Shown here: piece by piece, positions 51,110 to 59,834 of the stretch
Numbering within the stretch: position 1 is the stretch's first letter
Layout: every line of letters starts with the position of its first letter
From: SYIM01 sp964581825
Lineage (GTDB): Bacteria > Pseudomonadota > Gammaproteobacteria > Burkholderiales > Burkholderiaceae_E
Assembly: GCA_964581825.1 (NCBI GenBank)
Contig: CAZORB010000001.1
Coordinates: forward strand, 42,932-106,931
DNA: 64,000 nt
Direction: 5' to 3'
Position numbers and translations under genes: made by a program
Notes under the pieces: model-generated
Database searches by the model: none
Told to the model about the DNA's origin: nothing
The model's input: the letters and a program-made list of their open reading frames with translations, nothing else

Positions 51110-52551
51110 TGCAGGGGCCTGCGCAATCCGTCGTCGACGGTTCGAAGGCCAGCCCGAAAGACCTGCCCTCGATCGACCGTCTGTTGCGTTCTTCAACCGG
51201 TGCTGCGCTGGTCAGCGAGCACGGCCACACGCTGGTGGCAGGCGAAGCGCGCGAGCTCCTGCAGACACTCAGAGAGCGCGCGCGAGACGGCAGTCTGCTC
51301 GCAGCCGACCTGATGAGCGAGTCGCTTGGCACAGCGCTGGCGGCACGCGTTCAGGCGCGCCTTGCGCCCAGACTGCGGCAGGTCATCAACCTCACCGGTA
51401 CGGTGATCCACACCAACCTCGGCCGCGCGCTGCTCGCGCCCGAGGCTTTAGCCCATCTCGCAGAAGTGATGGCCGGCCCCAACAATCTTGAGTATGACCT
51501 TGCCTCGGGCGGCCGAGGCGACCGCGATTCGATCGTAGAAGCCCTGCTTTGCACACTCACCGGGGCAGAAGCGGCCACGGTAGTCAATAACAACGCCGCG
51601 GCGGTCGTGCTCACGATTGCTGCACTCGCGCGCGGTCGCGAAGTCATCGTGTCACGCGGCGAGCTGGTGGAGATCGGCGGCGCATTTCGAATGCCCGACG
51701 TGATGAAAAGCGCTGGCGCCAAACTGGTGGAAGTTGGCACGACCAATCGAACCCACGGCCGCGACTACGCAGCCGCCATCGGGCCCAAGACCGCGCTGCT
51801 GATGAAGGTGCATACGAGCAATTACGCCATCCAGGGTTTCACAACCAGCGTGGATGAAAGTGAGCTCGCGACCATCGCGCACGCGCATGGAATTCCGCTC
51901 GCAACGGACCTGGGCAGCGGATCACTGGTCGATCTGGCCCGTTGGGGGCTGCCTCGCGAGCCGCTGCCACAGGAGAAGCTCGCGGCCGGCTGCGACGTGG
52001 TCACCTTCAGTGGCGACAAACTTTTAGGCGGCCCTCAAGCGGGCCTCATTGTGGGCTCGCGTGCAACGATTGAACGGATTCGACGACATCCCATGAAGCG
52101 CGCGTTCAGGATGAGCAAGCTCCCGCTTGCAGCACTTGAAGCAACGCTGCGGCTTTATCTGCGGCCAGAGCGCCTGGAGCGCGATCTGCCAACGCTCAGG
52201 CTACTCACCCGCCCGGTTGAGGCAATCCGGGCGGTAGCCGAGCGCCTGCTCCCGGCGATGGAACAGACACTCGCACCGCGTTATCGCGTGCAGTGCTGCG
52301 AGCTCAAGGGCCAGATCGGGTCGGGGTCGCTTCCAGTCGAGAGCCTCGCCTCGGCGGGGCTCGCCATTGAACCCGTTCAGGCGCGCGGGGCAGGCCGTGC
52401 ACTGGAGGCGCTGGAGTCCGCGCTGCGCATGCTCGATCGGCCGGTGATCGGGCGAATCTCCGAGCAACGGCTGCTGCTCGATTTGCGCTGCCTCGAAGAT
52501 GAGGCGCAGCTGCTCTCGCAACTTCCCGCGTTGTCTCGGCAATTGTCGTGA
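51109..52551 (+). CDS. selA: L-seryl-tRNA(Sec) selenium transferase
   Basis: The 480-residue PLP enzyme converts Ser-tRNA(Sec) to Sec-tRNA(Sec) using selenophosphate. The PLP lysine is Lys304 in FSGDKLLGGPQAGLIVG. The N-terminal INLTGTVIHTNLGRALL and the YDLASGGRGDRDS segments are family signatures. The ATG shares its first base with the fdhE stop codon, and its own stop overlaps selB by four bases, so expression is tightly coupled to the formate dehydrogenase genes. Confidence 0.96.
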   Translation: MQGPAQSVVDGSKASPKDLPSIDRLLRSSTGAALVSEHGHTLVAGEARELLQTLRERARDGSLLAADLMSESLGTALAARVQARLAPRLRQVINLTGTVIHTNLGRALLAPEALAHLAEVMAGPNNLEYDLASGGRGDRDSIVEALLCTLTGAEAATVVNNNAAAVVLTIAALARGREVIVSRGELVEIGGAFRMPDVMKSAGAKLVEVGTTNRTHGRDYAAAIGPKTALLMKVHTSNYAIQGFTTSVDESELATIAHAHGIPLATDLGSGSLVDLARWGLPREPLPQEKLAAGCDVVTFSGDKLLGGPQAGLIVGSRATIERIRRHPMKRAFRMSKLPLAALEATLRLYLRPERLERDLPTLRLLTRPVEAIRAVAERLLPAMEQTLAPRYRVQCCELKGQIGSGSLPVESLASAGLAIEPVQARGAGRALEALESALRMLDRPVIGRISEQRLLLDLRCLEDEAQLLSQLPALSRQLS

Positions 52552-54497
52552 TCGTCGGTACCGCGGGTCATATCGACCACGGCAAGACCACGCTGGTGCG
52601 TGCGCTCACAGGCGTCGATACCGACCGCTTGCCCGAGGAAAAGCGCCGCGGCATCAGTATCGAGCTTGGCTATGCGTTCTTTGAGTCTGCTCAAGGCTCG
52701 CGAATCGGCTTGATCGATGTACCGGGCCATGAGCGGCTGGTGCACACGATGCTAAGCGGCGCTACGGGCATTGATCATGCGCTGATGCTGGTGGCCGCTG
52801 ACGACGGCGTGATGCCACAGACGCGCGAGCACTTTGCGATTCTCGACCTGCTTGCGGTATCAACAGCAAGCTTCGTGATCACCAAGTGCGATCGCGTGGA
52901 CCGGTCACGAATCGATACCGTACGCGCTCAGACAGCGCAGCTCGCAACAGGCTCACGATTCGCTCGCGCGCCGATCTTTGAAGTGAGCGCTGCAACCGGC
53001 GATGGCCTCGCGGCACTGCAAAGCCATTTGAGCGAGCTCGCATCGCAGCGCACCGCACGCGATCTCGAGTCGGATGGCTTTCGAATCGCAATCGACCGCG
53101 TGTTCGTGATCGAGGGTTCTGGCACGGTGATCACCGGAACGGTTCACAGCGGCTGCGTGGCCGTTGGCGACGAACTCGTGCGCGCACCCATCGCGGGCAC
53201 GGAGCTGCGTGCGCGTGTTCGCAGCATTCACGCACAGAATCGGGCGGCTGACACGGCGCGCGCCGGGGAGCGATGCGCGCTCGCGCTCGCCGGGGTCAAT
53301 CGCGATCAGCTACGGCGCGGACAATGGCTGGTGTCACCGAGCATTGCCCTTGCGACCCAGCGCATTGATGCTGGGATCACGCTCTGGAAAGACGAGCCCC
53401 GAGCGCTTCGCGCTGGAACGCCGGTGCATGTGCATCTCGGTGCCACATCGGTCACCGGATCGGTCGCGCTGCTGGATGCTGGAGAGAGCCTCGCGCCTGG
53501 CGCGCACGCGCGGGTGCAGCTGGTGCTGCACGAGCCAGTTGCGGCCTGGCGTGGCGACCGCGTGGTGCTGCGCGATGCCTCAGCGAGCCGCACGCTTGCA
53601 GGCGGCAGCGTGCTCGATCCGTTTGCGCCAGCGCGCTATCGACGCACCCCGCAGCGGCTTGCCGAACTGACCGCGATCGACATCGCGGATCGCGCAGCGC
53701 GGCAGTCGGCGCTGATCGCTGCCGCCCCGCACGGAATCAATCTGACGCAGCTGTATCGCGCGGAAGGCGTGCTGTCTCCCCCTGGGGCGCAGCCGGCGAA
53801 TCGCCCCGACGACACCGAGGCACCCGATGCGGGCGCAGAGATCATTGAGCGCGACGGCGAGGCCATCCTGGCGCTCAGCGCAGCGCACGCGACGCTTTAT
53901 GCCGAGCAGCTCATCCTCACGCTCGGGCGCTTTCACGAACAGCATCCCGATGAGCTCGGCCCCGATATCGCACGACTCCGGCGACTCACCGCACCGCGGC
54001 TCCCGGATGCCCTGTGGCAGGCGCTCGTCAGGCGCATGCTGCGAACCGGTGCGGTTGCCCGTCGCACAAGCTTCATCCATCTGCCCGAGCATGGTGTGCG
54101 CCTGTCCGAGGTCGATGAGCGAATCGCGCAACTGATCGCACCGATGCTCGCTGCGGCGGGCTTTGAGGGCGCCTGGGCACGCGATCTTGCGCGCGATGCA
54201 GGGCAGAGCGAGCCGCTGCTGCGGGTTGCTCTGGCCAGGCTGGCGCAGCGCGGTGACGTTCATCAGATCGTTCGCGATCTGGTCTACGATACGCCCACCG
54301 TCCACCGACTCGCGGCGATTGCGCGAAGCCTGGCTGCAGAACGCGGTGCCATCACCGCAGCGGCCTTTCGTGACGCAACGGGTCTCGGGAGAAAGCGGGC
54401 AATTCAGATTCTCGAATTTTTTGATCGGGCCGGATTATTAAGGCGGGTTGCAGACGAGCACCGTCTTCGCACCGACAGCCGACTGTTTACTGAATGA
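52548..54497 (+). CDS. selB: Selenocysteine-specific translation elongation factor
   Basis: The 649-residue protein has an EF-Tu-like GTPase domain (GTAGHIDHGKTT, DVPGHERLVHTM, TKCD). Beta-barrel domains follow, and winged-helix repeats at the C-terminus (residues ~400-649) bind the SECIS hairpin. It brings Sec-tRNA(Sec) to the UGA codon of fdnG upstream. The GTG start at 52548 overlaps the selA stop. Confidence 0.96.
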   Translation: MIVGTAGHIDHGKTTLVRALTGVDTDRLPEEKRRGISIELGYAFFESAQGSRIGLIDVPGHERLVHTMLSGATGIDHALMLVAADDGVMPQTREHFAILDLLAVSTASFVITKCDRVDRSRIDTVRAQTAQLATGSRFARAPIFEVSAATGDGLAALQSHLSELASQRTARDLESDGFRIAIDRVFVIEGSGTVITGTVHSGCVAVGDELVRAPIAGTELRARVRSIHAQNRAADTARAGERCALALAGVNRDQLRRGQWLVSPSIALATQRIDAGITLWKDEPRALRAGTPVHVHLGATSVTGSVALLDAGESLAPGAHARVQLVLHEPVAAWRGDRVVLRDASASRTLAGGSVLDPFAPARYRRTPQRLAELTAIDIADRAARQSALIAAAPHGINLTQLYRAEGVLSPPGAQPANRPDDTEAPDAGAEIIERDGEAILALSAAHATLYAEQLILTLGRFHEQHPDELGPDIARLRRLTAPRLPDALWQALVRRMLRTGAVARRTSFIHLPEHGVRLSEVDERIAQLIAPMLAAAGFEGAWARDLARDAGQSEPLLRVALARLAQRGDVHQIVRDLVYDTPTVHRLAAIARSLAAERGAITAAAFRDATGLGRKRAIQILEFFDRAGLLRRVADEHRLRTDSRLFTE

Positions 54498-54530
54498 TCG
54501 GAGCACAACGCCGCAGTCATCGCGCATCAC

Positions 54531-54626
54531 GGAGGGGAAACGATCCTGGTGGATCGGCCGGGCTTCAAACCCGGTGGGCGGCGCCACGCGTCGCCGGGTG
54601 GGTTCGACTCCCATTCCCCTCCGCCA
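54531..54626 (+). tRNA. selC: tRNA-Sec (anticodon UCA)
   Basis: A 96-base tRNA including CCA. The 8-bp acceptor arms GGAGGGGA (54531-54538) and TCCCCTCC (54615-54622), the G discriminator and CCA are all present. The anticodon arm CCGGG-CTTCAAA-CCCGG gives anticodon TCA. A long variable arm of about 22 bases (GGGCGGCGCC...GTCGCCGG) is typical of selenocysteine tRNA. It begins 33 bases after selB. Confidence 0.95.
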
Positions 54627-54654
54627 CCGCCCGTAAGGGCTGCGGGCTCAGACC

Positions 54655-55092
54655 ATGACGACTACGCGCTTTAGCGAACTCACCTTCCCGGCGGATCTGC
54701 ATTACCTGGTTGAGCATCAGGTGTGGGCTCGATTCGACCCTGACGGTCTTGCAACCGTTGGCATTACCTCGCTCGGTATCGCACTGGCAGGCGAAATCTA
54801 TATGTGTCGGGCAAAGACCACTGGCATGACAGTCGAGCAGGGTAAGTCGATTGCGGTGGTGGAGCTTGCCAAGTCCATCGTCTCGGTGAAAGCGCCGCTG
54901 ACCGGCACCGTGATGCACACCAATCCCCGTCTGCCCGACACGCCCGAGATCGTGCACGCCGACCCGTATGGCGAGGGCTGGATTGCGCGGCTCGCGCCCA
55001 GCCATCCGGAGACCGAACGGGCACTGCTGGTTCACGGCGACGCGGTGTTCGCTGCGATGGCCGAGCATGCGCGCCTGTATCGAATCGACTGA
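54655..55092 (+). CDS. GcvH-like lipoyl-domain protein
   Basis: The 145-residue protein has the hybrid-motif fold of glycine cleavage H protein. It starts with FPADLHYLVEHQVWARF, followed by the loop VVELAKSIVSVKAPLTG, in which Lys73 lies seven residues before APLTG, exactly where GcvH carries lipoate. No other glycine cleavage gene is present, and the neighbour is a DsrE-family gene three bases downstream. Stand-alone GcvH-like proteins of this kind can be lipoate carriers in sulfur metabolism (LbpA) or of unknown role. It begins 28 bases after selC. Confidence 0.8.
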   Translation: MTTTRFSELTFPADLHYLVEHQVWARFDPDGLATVGITSLGIALAGEIYMCRAKTTGMTVEQGKSIAVVELAKSIVSVKAPLTGTVMHTNPRLPDTPEIVHADPYGEGWIARLAPSHPETERALLVHGDAVFAAMAEHARLYRID

Positions 55093-55094
55093 CC

Positions 55095-55568
55095 ATGCGC
55101 GACACCCCGACCTCGAGCCCCGCCACACCGCCCGATCCGACGCAATCCGATCCGCCGTCAGGCACCGCTTCAACCGGCTTTATCGCCAACCAGGCCGCGG
55201 GCATCGCAATCCTGCTCTGGTCGGCAGACCCCGCGGTTCCGGGGCGCCTGGCTACGCCGTTTTTTCATGCTGCCGCGGCCGCAGCGATGGATATTCCGGT
55301 CGAAATCTATTTCAGCGCAGCCAGCGTTCAGCTGCTCGCCCCTGGTGTCGCAGCCGGACTGACTCCCAATCCCGAGCATCCGAAGACCGTACTCGACTCG
55401 ATCCGCGAAGCGGTTTCGCTCGGCGCGCAGCTGTTTGCCTGCAGCGACGCGCTGGTCGCCCATCGGCTTGACCAGACAGCGCTCATCCCCGAGTGCAGTC
55501 GACGCGGTGGGGCGGTGCAATTCATGGTGCGCGCTGCCGACCTGCGCTGGCGCGCGCTGGTATTCTGA
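55095..55568 (+). CDS. DsrE-family protein
   Basis: The 157-residue protein has a polar Pro/Thr-rich N-terminus of about 28 residues and then a DsrE fold (AGIAILLWSADP, AAMDIPVEIYFSAAS). The conserved cysteine of sulfur-handling members is present in AQLFACSDAL (Cys116), with a second at Cys134. Such proteins carry persulfide sulfur. It overlaps nothing but starts two bases after the lipoyl-domain gene stop, so the two are almost surely co-translated. Confidence 0.8.
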   Translation: MRDTPTSSPATPPDPTQSDPPSGTASTGFIANQAAGIAILLWSADPAVPGRLATPFFHAAAAAAMDIPVEIYFSAASVQLLAPGVAAGLTPNPEHPKTVLDSIREAVSLGAQLFACSDALVAHRLDQTALIPECSRRGGAVQFMVRAADLRWRALVF

Positions 55569-55608
55569 GCGCCGCATCCTGACTGCATCCCGCTCGAATC
55601 CCCAATTC

Positions 55609-56193
55609 ATGCCATCGCCCCACCGCTCTGATTTTGTCGCGCTGATCACCAGCCGCCACTCGCTTGGCATCAAGCATCTGTCCGAGCCAGGCCCGGATGA
55701 TGCGGCGCTATCGCAGATGGCGACAGCCGCGCTCAAAGCACCCGACCACGCCGAGCTGGTACCGTTCCGATTCAGCGTCATTCGAGGCAGCGCACGTGAT
55801 CGGCTTGCTCAGCTGTTCGAACAGGCGGCGCGCGAGGCGGGCAAGGACGAGGCGGGCGCGCTGCTCGATGCCGAACGGGCGCGGCGTGCGCCAGTCACGG
55901 TGGCGCTGATGGCGCGAATCGACCTGGGCCACCCGCTAGTGCCCGCACACGAACAGTGGATCGCGGTGGGCGGCGCGCTCACCAATTTCCTGAATGCAGC
56001 CCATGCACTTGGCTACGCCGGCAAAATGCTGTCCGGCGCCAAGGTTCGCGACCCGTTTCTTGCCCGTGCATTTTGTGCACCGGGCGAAACGCTGGTCGGC
56101 TGGATTGCCCTTGGCACCGCAACGCGTCCCCCCTCAACCCGCGCCCCGAAAGCTCTGGCCCGCGACATCTGGTCCGACTGGTTGGGCGCGTGA
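55609..56193 (+). CDS. Nitroreductase family flavoprotein
   Basis: The 194-residue protein begins SDFVALITSRHSLGIKHLSEPGPDD. It has the small nitroreductase/YdjA-like layout, with an FMN-binding arginine/serine start (TSRHS), NFLNAAHALGYAGKMLSGAKVRD in the middle and GWIALGTA near the end. YdjA-type members are NAD(P)H-dependent reductases with no known natural substrate. The EamA transporter start overlaps its stop. Confidence 0.82.
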   Translation: MPSPHRSDFVALITSRHSLGIKHLSEPGPDDAALSQMATAALKAPDHAELVPFRFSVIRGSARDRLAQLFEQAAREAGKDEAGALLDAERARRAPVTVALMARIDLGHPLVPAHEQWIAVGGALTNFLNAAHALGYAGKMLSGAKVRDPFLARAFCAPGETLVGWIALGTATRPPSTRAPKALARDIWSDWLGA

Positions 56194-57083
56194 TCCCCGC
56201 GCCATCCCAAAACAGCGCGGCACTGCTGGCGCTGTTCTTCAATGCCACGATCTGGGGGCTGTCCTGGTGGCCGCTTCGCTACCTGGCTGAGCGCGGTCTG
56301 CACGGCCTGTGGGCTACGGCGATCGTCTTCCTGATCGGCAGCGTCGGCCTTGCCCTGATCTGGCGATCGGCAGTCGTTCGGCTTCTGCAGGATCGATCGA
56401 TGTGGGTGCTTGCTCTGGCTGCAGGGCTTACCAATGCTTGCTTTAACTGGGGCCTTACCGCGGGCGAGGTCTTGCGTGTCGTGCTGCTGTTTTACCTGAT
56501 GCCGGTCTGGACGATGCTGCTCGCGCGCTGGCTGCTGGGCGAACCGATCACCGCGGGCGCAAGCTTGCGGGCACTGCTTGCCATCGTTGGCGCGGCGACC
56601 GTGCTTTGGGAGCCCGGTGCTGGGGTTCCCTGGCCCACGTCGCTGGGCGACTGGCTTGGCGTGATCGGCGGCGCGGCCTTCGCCTGGCTCAATGTGCAGC
56701 TTCGAGGTCTGGGCGAGACGCCCGCCAGCGCCAGAGCGCTGTCGATGAGTGTGGGTTCAGCGCTGGTCCCTGCCATCGTGGGCGGTGCGCTGGCGCTCGC
56801 CGGAATGATCAGCCTGCCGCCCCTCAGTTCGCCCACCTGGCTGCCGGGCTCGGCGGTGCTCGCGGTGATCTTGCTGGTCGCCAACGCGGCGCTGCAGTAC
56901 GGTGCACCGCGCCTTCCCACCCGGGTCACCGCCATCGTGATGCTGACCGAGGTTCCCGTCGCCGCCCTCTCCAGCGTCCTGATCGGCGGCGAGACGCTTC
57001 GCCCGCAGGTGCTCGCAGGCGGTGCGCTAATCGTGCTCTCTAGCCTTGCCGCAGCGCTATCGATGCGCAGCCGCGGAAATTAG
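56190..57083 (+). CDS. DMT superfamily (EamA) transporter
   Basis: A 297-residue membrane protein with about ten hydrophobic segments in two EamA halves. The first opens ALLALFFNATIWGLSWWPLR, and the second contains LGDWLGVIGGAAFAWLNVQ and ends LAGGALIVLSSLAAAL. It probably exports a small metabolite. The GTG start at 56190 overlaps the nitroreductase stop by four bases. The substrate is unknown. Confidence 0.85.
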   Translation: MIPAPSQNSAALLALFFNATIWGLSWWPLRYLAERGLHGLWATAIVFLIGSVGLALIWRSAVVRLLQDRSMWVLALAAGLTNACFNWGLTAGEVLRVVLLFYLMPVWTMLLARWLLGEPITAGASLRALLAIVGAATVLWEPGAGVPWPTSLGDWLGVIGGAAFAWLNVQLRGLGETPASARALSMSVGSALVPAIVGGALALAGMISLPPLSSPTWLPGSAVLAVILLVANAALQYGAPRLPTRVTAIVMLTEVPVAALSSVLIGGETLRPQVLAGGALIVLSSLAAALSMRSRGN

Positions 57084-57155
57084 GCCCGTCCGGGGCGCTC
57101 GTAGCGGAGGGGGGAGAAGCAGAGAACCCGCCTGGAAGAGGTCTTGCCGGGTGCC

Positions 57156-57818
57156 TCAGCGCTCGTCGAGCAGGCGCCGCAAATCCGCCTCAATTGCGTC
57201 GGCAGAGCTGCCATGACGCATCATCAGCCGCACCCGCGAGCGGCGGTCGAATACATAGCTTCCCGCGCTGTGATCGACCGTATAGCTGCCAGGCGTTTTG
57301 CCAGGCACCTTCTGGTAGACGATCCGGAAGGCGCGCGCGGTTCGCGCCGTCGCTTCGGCATCGCCCCACAGGCCGATGAAGTCGGGATGAAACGCAGGCA
57401 CATAGTGCGACAGCAGCTCCTGTGTGTCGCGTTCGGGATCCACGGTAATGAACGCAACCCGAACCTGTTGCGACAATGGTCCAAGTCTTCTCATGACCTC
57501 AGCCATTTCCGCCATGGTGGTGGGGCAGACGTCGGGGCATTGCGTAAAACCGAAAAACACCACCAGCAGCTTGCCCGAGAAATCTTCGAGCCGGGTTTTT
57601 CGGCCCAGGTGATCGATCAGCTCGAAGCCTTTGGCGAAATCGGCACCCGTGATGTCAACGGCTCGAAAACCGGGCTTACCGCGCTCGCATCCAGCAAGCA
57701 GCAGCGGCAACACTGGCGCGAGGCTGCGGGCAGTGCCCCATCGCAAACCGATCAGGCTGGACCTCAGCAGCGCGTTACGACGTGAGCGCGAGGCCGGGGC
57801 ATCGCGTAACTCGGCCAT
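57156..57818 (-). CDS. SCO1/SenC copper chaperone for cytochrome oxidase
   Basis: The 220-residue protein has a lipoprotein-like leader (LLLAGC, Cys44) and a thioredoxin fold with the copper motif TQCPDVCPT (Cys94, Cys98) and His183 in VDHSAGSYVFD. It delivers copper to the CuA site of cytochrome oxidase subunit II in the periplasm. It is the last gene of the leftward ctaA-ctaB-sco run. Confidence 0.92.
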   Translation of the reverse strand: MAELRDAPASRSRRNALLRSSLIGLRWGTARSLAPVLPLLLAGCERGKPGFRAVDITGADFAKGFELIDHLGRKTRLEDFSGKLLVVFFGFTQCPDVCPTTMAEMAEVMRRLGPLSQQVRVAFITVDPERDTQELLSHYVPAFHPDFIGLWGDAEATARTARAFRIVYQKVPGKTPGSYTVDHSAGSYVFDRRSRVRLMMRHGSSADAIEADLRRLLDER

Positions 57819-57835
57819 GGCAGGCAAGCCCCGCC

Positions 57836-58729
57836 TCAACGCAGATAGTGATCGATCAGCAGCGCACCGAACAGCGCCGACAGATAGAAGATCGAATAGC
57901 TGAAGGTTCTGCGCGCGAGCGCATCGGAGTAGTTGCGCCAAAGCCGCCAGGCGTACCAGAGGAAAACCCCGCCAAGCACAAGCGCACTGACCAGGTAGAA
58001 GAGCCCGCTCATGTGGATCATGAACGGCATGACCGACACCGCGACCAGCAGCACGGTGTACAGCAGGACGTTGAGTCGCGTGAACTCCGGGCCATGCGTC
58101 ACCGGCAGCATCGGCAGTCCTGATCGGCGATAGTCTTCAATACGGTAGAGCGCAAGGGCCCAGAAATGCGGCGGCGTCCAGACGAAAATGATCAGGAACA
58201 ACACCAGCGCGGGCGCTGTGACTTCGTTGGCGATAGCCGCCCAACCCAGCACCGGCGGCATGGCGCCCGACGCGCCCCCGATCACGATGTTCTGCGGTGT
58301 CGCCGGCTTCAGCAACACGGTGTAGATCACCGCATAGCCAACAAACGTGGCCATGGTGAGCCACATGGTCAGCGGGTTAACCACCCAGTAAAGGAGCGCC
58401 GCGCCAAGCCCGCCGATTACCCCGGCAAAGACGATCGTGCCCGTGACCCCGACCTCACCGCGTGGCAGGGGCCGCGCGCGAGTACGCGCCATCCGGGCAT
58501 CGATGCTGCGTTCGATCAGACAGTTAAAGGCAAAGCCCGCGCCTGCCAGCAGTGAAATACCCGCGAGTCCAGCCACCAGAACGCTCCAGGGGAGCGGCCC
58601 GTCGGTGGCAAGCAACATACCGATGAGCGCACAGAACGCAGCCAGCAGCACCACCCGCGGTTTCGTGAGGGCGAAGTACTGAAGGGCGACGTGTCGCCAG
58701 CTGGCGGGAGCGTTGCGGGTAAGTTGCAT
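57836..58729 (-). CDS. ctaB: Protohaem IX farnesyltransferase
   Basis: The 297-residue UbiA-family membrane enzyme attaches a farnesyl tail to haem B to make haem O. The first Asp-rich-type motif is in NCLIERSIDARMARTRARPLP (residues ~82-102). YRIEDYRRSGLPMLPVTHG provides the second, and about nine hydrophobic segments are present. It follows ctaA on the same strand. Confidence 0.95.
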   Translation of the reverse strand: MQLTRNAPASWRHVALQYFALTKPRVVLLAAFCALIGMLLATDGPLPWSVLVAGLAGISLLAGAGFAFNCLIERSIDARMARTRARPLPRGEVGVTGTIVFAGVIGGLGAALLYWVVNPLTMWLTMATFVGYAVIYTVLLKPATPQNIVIGGASGAMPPVLGWAAIANEVTAPALVLFLIIFVWTPPHFWALALYRIEDYRRSGLPMLPVTHGPEFTRLNVLLYTVLLVAVSVMPFMIHMSGLFYLVSALVLGGVFLWYAWRLWRNYSDALARRTFSYSIFYLSALFGALLIDHYLR

Positions 58730-58789
58730 CGGCGAGGTTGGTCAGGTGCGAGGGGCGATGCGGGATTGGAGCAGGTTGCCTGCGTTGAT

Positions 58790-59830
58790 TCAATGCGAAC
58801 GACAAGCGTGTGCAACCCGGAAGTTTAGCATCACGACCAGCGCGAGCAGTACCGCGGCGCCACCGGTATGCGCCACCGCGACCGAAATCGGCAGGCTGAA
58901 CCAGACATTGGAGAGGCCGAGTGCGATCTGAATCGCCAGCATCATGAGGAGCGCCAGGCCAAAGCCGCGTGCACCGGCCACACGCCGCAAACGCAGCGCC
59001 ACCCAGCCCACCCACGCCACCACGCAAATCGCGCCGATCCGGTGCATCAGATGGATCGCTGTCAGCGCTTGAGCCGGAAGGAATTCGCCGTCATTGGTGC
59101 GGCCAAGTTCCCGGAACACATGAAAGGCGTCTTTGAAATTCATGTCGGGCCACCAGCGCCCCTGGCAGCGTGGCAGGTCGGTACAGGCAAGCGCCGCATA
59201 GTTGGTGCTGGTCCAACCGCCCATCAGAATTTGTAATGCCACCAGCACCAGCGCGGCAACCGACACGCCACGCAGCCGGGCTAGCGCCGCTTCATCAATG
59301 CCAGACCAGTACGGCTGCTGACGTTGCCAGAGCCAGACAAGTAAGGCGAAGGTGAGCATGCCGCCCGCCAGATGCAGCGTGACAACGGCAGGCTTGAGCA
59401 AGAGCGTGACCGTCCACATGCCGAAGATGCCCTGCATGATGACCACGCCCACCAGCGCAATCGGCAGGACAGGGGACTGGCCAAGCTGCCTGCGCTCGCG
59501 CCAGGCGATCACTGCAATGGCGATGATCAGCAGGCCGAGCCCCGATGCAACATACCGGTGCACCATCTCGCGCCAGGCCTTGCCCATCGACACCGGCCCG
59601 TGCTCGCCGCCCTGCTGCGCGACCGCCTGCGCGATGTCGGCCTTCGCCTGGACCGGTGTGAGCTTGCCGTAGCAGCCTGGCCAGTCGGGACAACCCAAGC
59701 CCGCATCAGTGAGCCGGACCCAGGCACCCAGCATGATGAGCGCAAGCGTCAACATCGTCGTGAAACTGATGAGACGACGATAAGAAACGGCGCGGCCAGA
59801 GCGGCCGCTAGCGGAGGCGGAGACAGTCAT
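58790..59830 (-). CDS. ctaA: Haem A synthase CtaA
   Basis: The 346-residue membrane protein has eight hydrophobic segments. It contains GAWVRLTDAGLGCPDWPGCYG near the N-terminus and histidines in the membrane (MVHRYVASGLGLL, VTLHLAGGMLTF, AIHLMHRIGA, AVAHTGGAAVLL) that bind haem. It oxidises haem O to haem A. It lies between an Sco-like gene and ctaB. Confidence 0.94.
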   Translation of the reverse strand: MTVSASASGRSGRAVSYRRLISFTTMLTLALIMLGAWVRLTDAGLGCPDWPGCYGKLTPVQAKADIAQAVAQQGGEHGPVSMGKAWREMVHRYVASGLGLLIIAIAVIAWRERRQLGQSPVLPIALVGVVIMQGIFGMWTVTLLLKPAVVTLHLAGGMLTFALLVWLWQRQQPYWSGIDEAALARLRGVSVAALVLVALQILMGGWTSTNYAALACTDLPRCQGRWWPDMNFKDAFHVFRELGRTNDGEFLPAQALTAIHLMHRIGAICVVAWVGWVALRLRRVAGARGFGLALLMMLAIQIALGLSNVWFSLPISVAVAHTGGAAVLLALVVMLNFRVAHACRSH

Positions 59831-59834
59831 GCGA

